From the NCBI GenBank assembly GCA_017990305.1, contig JAGNOB010000021.1, forward strand, positions 1 through 10,979: a stretch of 10,979 bases of DNA. Direction: 5' to 3'. Position numbers and translations under genes: made by a program. The notes under the pieces were generated by a model. That model did no database searches and was not told where the DNA came from. It worked only from the letters and a program-made list of their open reading frames with translations. This stretch comes from Leucobacter sp. (GTDB taxonomy: Bacteria > Actinomycetota > Actinomycetes > Actinomycetales > Microbacteriaceae). Below, piece by piece: positions 7,668 to 10,979 of this stretch (position 1 is its first letter; the number at the start of each line of letters is the position of its first letter).

Positions 7668-8296
7668 TGTTCACCGGACTCATTGAAGAAATCGGCGAGA
7701 TCGTCGCCGTCACGCCGATCGGCGACTCGCTTCGCCTCACGGTTGCCGGCCCGCTCGTCACGAGCGACGCGACCCACGGCGCCTCGATTGCGGTGTCGGG
7801 CGTCTGCCTCACTGTCATCGAGCAGGGCTCAGACGAGCAGGGCCGCGGCACATTCAGCGCCGACGTGATGGCACAGTCGATCCGCATGTCGACACTCGGC
7901 GAGCTCGCCCCGGGCAGCCGGGTGAACCTCGAGCGCGCAGCGCGCCTCGACACGAGACTTGGCGGTCACATCGTCCAGGGCCACGTTGATGGCACGGCGA
8001 CATTGCTGAGTTCCGAGGACGGCGATGCCTGGCGCACGCTCCGCTTCGCGATCTCGCGCGACCTGGCTCCCCTACTCGTTGATAAGGGATCGGTAACGCT
8101 ATCGGGTACCTCGCTCACCGTCTCGGCGATCTCGCCGGCAGACGAGACCGAGCAGTGGTTCGAGGTCTCACTCATTCCCGAGACGCTCGAGGCGACGACC
8201 CTTGGCACGCTCACCCCCGGAGACAACGTCAACGTCGAAACAGACCTCATTGCCCGCCACGTCGAGCGTATGCTCAGCTTTCAAGACAACGCGTAG
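7667..8296 (+). CDS. ribE: Riboflavin synthase alpha subunit
   Basis: The 209-residue enzyme joins two molecules of 6,7-dimethyl-8-ribityllumazine to give riboflavin and a pyrimidine that is recycled. It consists of two lumazine-binding repeats of about 95 residues. The first begins MFTGLIEEIG and contains SGVCLTV (44-50). The second begins at GHIVQGHVDG (100-109) and contains the matching GTSLTV (147-152). The ending NVETDLIARHVERML is typical. The start is GTG at 7667, sharing one base with the TAG stop of the reductase gene, with AAGGAG 8 nt upstream. Length is normal for the trimeric alpha-type enzyme. Its substrate is made by RibH, encoded at the end of the same operon. Confidence 0.97.
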   Translation: MFTGLIEEIGEIVAVTPIGDSLRLTVAGPLVTSDATHGASIAVSGVCLTVIEQGSDEQGRGTFSADVMAQSIRMSTLGELAPGSRVNLERAARLDTRLGGHIVQGHVDGTATLLSSEDGDAWRTLRFAISRDLAPLLVDKGSVTLSGTSLTVSAISPADETEQWFEVSLIPETLEATTLGTLTPGDNVNVETDLIARHVERMLSFQDNA

Positions 8297-8337
8297 CCGC
8301 GGCCCCCAGACACCATAGAAAACCTTAAGGACACCGA

Positions 8338-9606
8338 ATGACTACCCCACGCACCGAGGGCATCGCCTCGATCGAAGAGGCAATCGAGGCCATCAAGGCT
8401 GGCCGCCCCGTTATTGTCGCCGACAATGAGGACCGTGAGAACGAGGGAGACGTCATCATCTCCGCCGAGCTCGCTTCAGCCGAGTGGATCGCATGGACAG
8501 TGAGCCGATCATCGGGACTGCTGTGCGCGCCGATGACGAACGATATCGCTGACCAGCTCGACCTCCCGATGATGGTTGAGCGCAACGAGGACGTCCGTGG
8601 CACCGCTTATACGGTGACCGTTGACGCGGCGCACGGCGTCACCACCGGCATTAGCGCGAGCGACCGAGCAACGACGGCACGCGTGCTCGCCAACCCCGAC
8701 GCCGTGCCCACCGACGTCAATCGTCCCGGACACATCCTCCCCCTCCGCGCGGTCGACGGGGGCGTCCGCGCCCGTGACGGCCACACCGAAGCTGCCGTCG
8801 AGCTGATGCGGCTTGCCGGACTTCGCCAGGTCGCTGTCATCGCCGAGATCGTCGCCGACGATGGCGAGATGATGCGACTGCCTGGCCTCATTGAGCTCGG
8901 CGGCGCAGAGAACGTCCCCGTCATCACGATCGAGCAGCTCATCGCATACCTTGATGAGCACGACCCTGCTGGCGCCCCGACGGTTCAAGGGCACTCACGC
9001 CGTGTCAGCCTCCGCGCCGACACGCTACTACCGACCGACCACGGCGACTTCCGCGCGCTCGCGTACCGCGACCGCCGTGCCGGCGTCGACCACATCGCGC
9101 TCGTCGCGAAGAATCCAGATGGGTCGATGCCAGGCAAGGGTGCGCTCGTGCGCGTGCACTCCGAGTGCATCACCGGCGAAGCCTTCGGGTCGCTGAAGTG
9201 CGAGTGCGGGCCGCAGCTCGACGCGGCACTCGATCTTGTCAACGAGCGCGGGGGCGTCGTCGTCTACCTGCGCGGCCAGGAGGGTCGCGGTATTGGGCTC
9301 GCGAACAAACTGCGCGCCTACCAGCTCCAGGAGCAGGGCATCGACACGCTCGACGCGAATCTGCAGCTCGGACTGCCAGCCGATTCCCGCGACTACACGG
9401 CGGCGGCCGACATCCTCGCCGATCTCGGCGTGAGCGATGTGCGGCTGCTGACGAACAACCCCGACAAGGTTGCACAGCTCGAATCGCACGGGCTCAAGGT
9501 TTCCGAGCGGGTACCGCTGTTCGTTGGCGTCACCGAGGAAAACCGCGGCTACCTGCAGGCGAAGCGTGACCGGATGGGGCACGAACTCCCCGCCGGTGAA
9601 CTCTAA
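8338..9606 (+). CDS. ribBA: Bifunctional RibBA: DHBP synthase and GTP cyclohydrolase II
   Basis: This 422-residue fusion supplies both precursors of riboflavin. Residues 1-205 are 3,4-dihydroxy-2-butanone 4-phosphate synthase acting on ribulose 5-phosphate. They include the acidic metal loop DNEDRENEGD (29-38), NRPGHILPLRA (128-138) and DGHTEAAVEL (147-156). Residues about 215-422 are GTP cyclohydrolase II, which opens GTP. They include zinc cysteines C277, C288 and C290 in HSECITG and KCECGPQ, VYLRGQEGRGIGLANK (309-324), LGLPADSRDY (344-353) and LLTNNPDK (370-377). All key residues expected for both activities seem intact, so this is not one of the fusions with a degenerate RibA half. AAGGA lies 6 nt before the ATG. 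The gene is 41 bp after ribE, within the operon. Confidence 0.97.
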   Translation: MTTPRTEGIASIEEAIEAIKAGRPVIVADNEDRENEGDVIISAELASAEWIAWTVSRSSGLLCAPMTNDIADQLDLPMMVERNEDVRGTAYTVTVDAAHGVTTGISASDRATTARVLANPDAVPTDVNRPGHILPLRAVDGGVRARDGHTEAAVELMRLAGLRQVAVIAEIVADDGEMMRLPGLIELGGAENVPVITIEQLIAYLDEHDPAGAPTVQGHSRRVSLRADTLLPTDHGDFRALAYRDRRAGVDHIALVAKNPDGSMPGKGALVRVHSECITGEAFGSLKCECGPQLDAALDLVNERGGVVVYLRGQEGRGIGLANKLRAYQLQEQGIDTLDANLQLGLPADSRDYTAAADILADLGVSDVRLLTNNPDKVAQLESHGLKVSERVPLFVGVTEENRGYLQAKRDRMGHELPAGEL

Positions 9607-9651
9607 CCCGAACCGACACCCCACAGCACGTTCGACAGAAAGAAGACAGTC

Positions 9652-10155
9652 ATGAGTGGAGCAGGAGCACCGAGCCTCGCCGTCGACGCGAGCGGGCTGC
9701 GCGTTGCGATCATCGCGGGCAGCTGGCACACCGAGATCATGGACGGACTCATCGCGGGAGCGCAGAATACCGTCGGCGCCGCCGGCGCCGACCACACGCT
9801 CTTCCGCGTCGCGGGAGCATTCGAGCTGCCGGCGGCAGCGCAGGCCGCGCTAACTCCGGCCGCTGAGGGCGGCGGCGGCTTCGACGCGGCTGTCTGCCTG
9901 GGAGTCATCATCCGCGGCGGCACCCCCCACTTCGAGTATGTCTCGAACGCGGTCACCGACGGCCTCACCCGCGTGCAGCTTGATGCCGGTCGCCCGGTTG
10001 GCTTCGGCGTCTTGACGACCGACAATGAGCAGCAGGCGCTCGACCGCTCGGGCCTCGCAGGCTCCGTCGAGTCGAAGGGGCAGGAGGCCGGAGAGGCCGC
10101 ACTGCACCTCGCCGTGCAACTTCGCGCGATCCGCGGGGCAAGCTCCGCGGCGTAA
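9652..10155 (+). CDS. ribH: 6,7-dimethyl-8-ribityllumazine synthase
   Basis: The 167-residue protein condenses the RibB product with the RibD-pathway pyrimidine to give the lumazine substrate of RibE. Family motifs in order are VAIIAGSWHTEIMDGLIAGA (18-37), VAGAFELPAAAQ (53-64), FDAAVCLGVIIRGGTPHFEY (77-96) with the catalytic His at 93, PVGFGVLTTDN (115-125) with EQQA directly after, and SKGQEAGEAAL (141-151). The position after the first strand is GSW, as in mycobacterial-type RibH, rather than the RFN seen in many others. The ribosome binding site is weak (GAAAGAAG). The gene lies 45 bp after ribBA and is the last of the operon, followed by a strong hairpin. Confidence 0.97.
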   Translation: MSGAGAPSLAVDASGLRVAIIAGSWHTEIMDGLIAGAQNTVGAAGADHTLFRVAGAFELPAAAQAALTPAAEGGGGFDAAVCLGVIIRGGTPHFEYVSNAVTDGLTRVQLDAGRPVGFGVLTTDNEQQALDRSGLAGSVESKGQEAGEAALHLAVQLRAIRGASSAA

Positions 10156-10163
10156 ACGCGTGT

Positions 10164-10194
10164 GCTGTCGCGGGGCCTCACGCCCCGCGACAGC
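10164..10194 (+). terminator. Perfect 13-bp hairpin ending the riboflavin operon
   Basis: GCTGTCGCGGGGC (10164-10176) and GCCCCGCGACAGC (10182-10194) are perfect reverse complements with a 5-nt loop, starting 9 nt after the ribH stop. Only two Ts follow, so it is a U-poor GC-rich hairpin, like the one after trpS. Confidence 0.78.
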
Positions 10195-10318
10195 TTGCGG
10201 TGGTGTTCATCTCCGAGCGTCCGCCCCGCCTCCGGCGGCACACAGGAACCGTGTATTCGCTTGCCAGCCTGCACATACTTCACAGGGGTCATGCACCGCT
10301 GCTGGATAGAGTGATCGG
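10195..10318. other. Intergenic region before the ABC transporter
   Basis: No gene is seen here. A TAGAGT hexamer (10307-10312) fits TANNNT and ends 6 nt before the GTG start of the transporter, as expected for a leaderless transcript. A short inverted repeat CCGCC/GGCGG lies at about 10221-10238. No clear -35 hexamer is found. Confidence 0.35.
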
Positions 10319-10979
10319 GTGCCAGATTCCACCGCGCGACAGCCCGTAGCTCTCTCTGCAGACGCCAAGCAAGCGTCACCCGAAGCCGCTCGCGCAAGCG
10401 GCAGGCGTCGGGGTCGGGGCGCTGGGCCTACCGGTCCGCGTGCATCGTTTAAGCAGCTTCTCCCCTATCTGTTCGAGCAGCGCGGCCTGCTCGCCTTCAT
10501 CATCGCGCTGAGTCTCGTGAGCGCGCTCGTGTCGCTCTCTCAGCCGCTGCTCGTCGGCCAGGTCATTGAGCGCGTTCAACAATCGCGGCCGCTCGGCATC
10601 CTCGTCGGGATCCTCATTGTCGTCGTGATCGTTGGCGCGCTGCTCGACGGGTTCCAGCACTACCTGCTCCAGCGCATGGGCGAGGGCGTTGTGCTGCGGT
10701 CGCGTCGCCGCCTCATCGCCAAGATCCTGCACCTGCCCATCTCCGAGTTCGATCGCCGCCGCACGGGCGACCTCGTCTCGCGCATCGGCTCGGACACGAC
10801 GCTGCTGCGAGCCGTACTCACGCAGGGCCTCGTCGAGGCAGTCGGCGGCTCGCTGCTCTTCGTCGGCGCGCTCATCGGGATGTTCATCATCGACCCCGTG
10901 CTGTTCCTCATCACCTTCAGCATCATCGGCGTCTCTCTCGTCGTCGTCGTGCTCCTCGCGGGTCGGATCAGGCCAGCAG
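10319..10979 (+). CDS. ABC exporter half-transporter, N-terminal transmembrane part (3' end outside window)
   Basis: The first 220 codons are present. After a polar, Arg/Gly-rich N-terminal extension (1-45) come hydrophobic helices at about 57-80, 92-112, 171-191 and 194-215. Cytoplasmic-loop sequence lies between helices 2 and 3, including FDRRRTGDLVSRIGSDTTLL (144-163), a hallmark of type I ABC exporters such as MsbA/BmrA-like multidrug or lipid exporters. The nucleotide-binding domain lies beyond the edge, so Walker motifs cannot be checked. The start is GTG at 10319: an in-frame stop lies three codons upstream and no other start fits between. There is no well-placed Shine-Dalgarno site. 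A strong terminator separates it from ribH, so it is probably a separate transcription unit. Substrate is unknown. Confidence 0.9.
   Translation, partial: MPDSTARQPVALSADAKQASPEAARASGRRRGRGAGPTGPRASFKQLLPYLFEQRGLLAFIIALSLVSALVSLSQPLLVGQVIERVQQSRPLGILVGILIVVVIVGALLDGFQHYLLQRMGEGVVLRSRRRLIAKILHLPISEFDRRRTGDLVSRIGSDTTLLRAVLTQGLVEAVGGSLLFVGALIGMFIIDPVLFLITFSIIGVSLVVVVLLAGRIRPA

Noticed and set aside
9028-9795. Minus-strand frame of 255 codons opposite ribBA and ribH
   Set aside because: It is a shadow frame, since the opposite strand encodes complete RibA and RibH with all motifs.

Overview
The window is high-GC DNA from an actinobacterium. A Wbl (WhiB-family) iron-sulfur regulator, an ExoA-like AP endonuclease, strongly G/C-ending codons, probable leaderless starts and an RFN-controlled riboflavin operon point to this phylum. 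The gene style suggests a Microbacteriaceae-like organism, but genus cannot be read from the sequence.

Left third (1-3717, minus strand). A very long gene open at the left edge (1-3170) encodes a family-2 glycosyltransferase fused to a polytopic membrane region, an exported loop, a basic patch and an acidic Ala/Glu tail with a perfect (Ala-Glu)9 repeat. Just upstream lies a WhiB2/WhmD-type regulator (3234-3548). Its upstream region has a near-consensus promoter and a perfect palindrome shared with the divergent gene xth.

Middle (3718-6270). The plus strand carries an ExoA-type exonuclease III (xth), whose start suggests a leaderless mRNA, and a complete tryptophanyl-tRNA synthetase (trpS). 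A 15-bp hairpin separates trpS from a convergent isochorismatase-like cysteine hydrolase.

Right half (6368-10194, plus strand). A promoter and FMN riboswitch precede a riboflavin operon: RibD deaminase, RibD reductase, RibE, RibBA and RibH, closed by a 13-bp hairpin. Together these convert GTP and ribulose 5-phosphate to riboflavin, lacking only the pyrimidine phosphatase, which is usually encoded elsewhere. The main oddity is that the deaminase and reductase, normally one bifunctional RibD protein, are separate overlapping ORFs with a well-placed ribosome binding site between them.

Right edge (10319 onward). The 5' part of an ABC exporter half-transporter runs off the window.

Most genes are ordinary housekeeping genes. 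The items most worth a second look are the split ribD, the riboswitch expression platform, the WhiB-linked glycosyltransferase with its repeat tail, and the whiB/xth intergenic palindrome.
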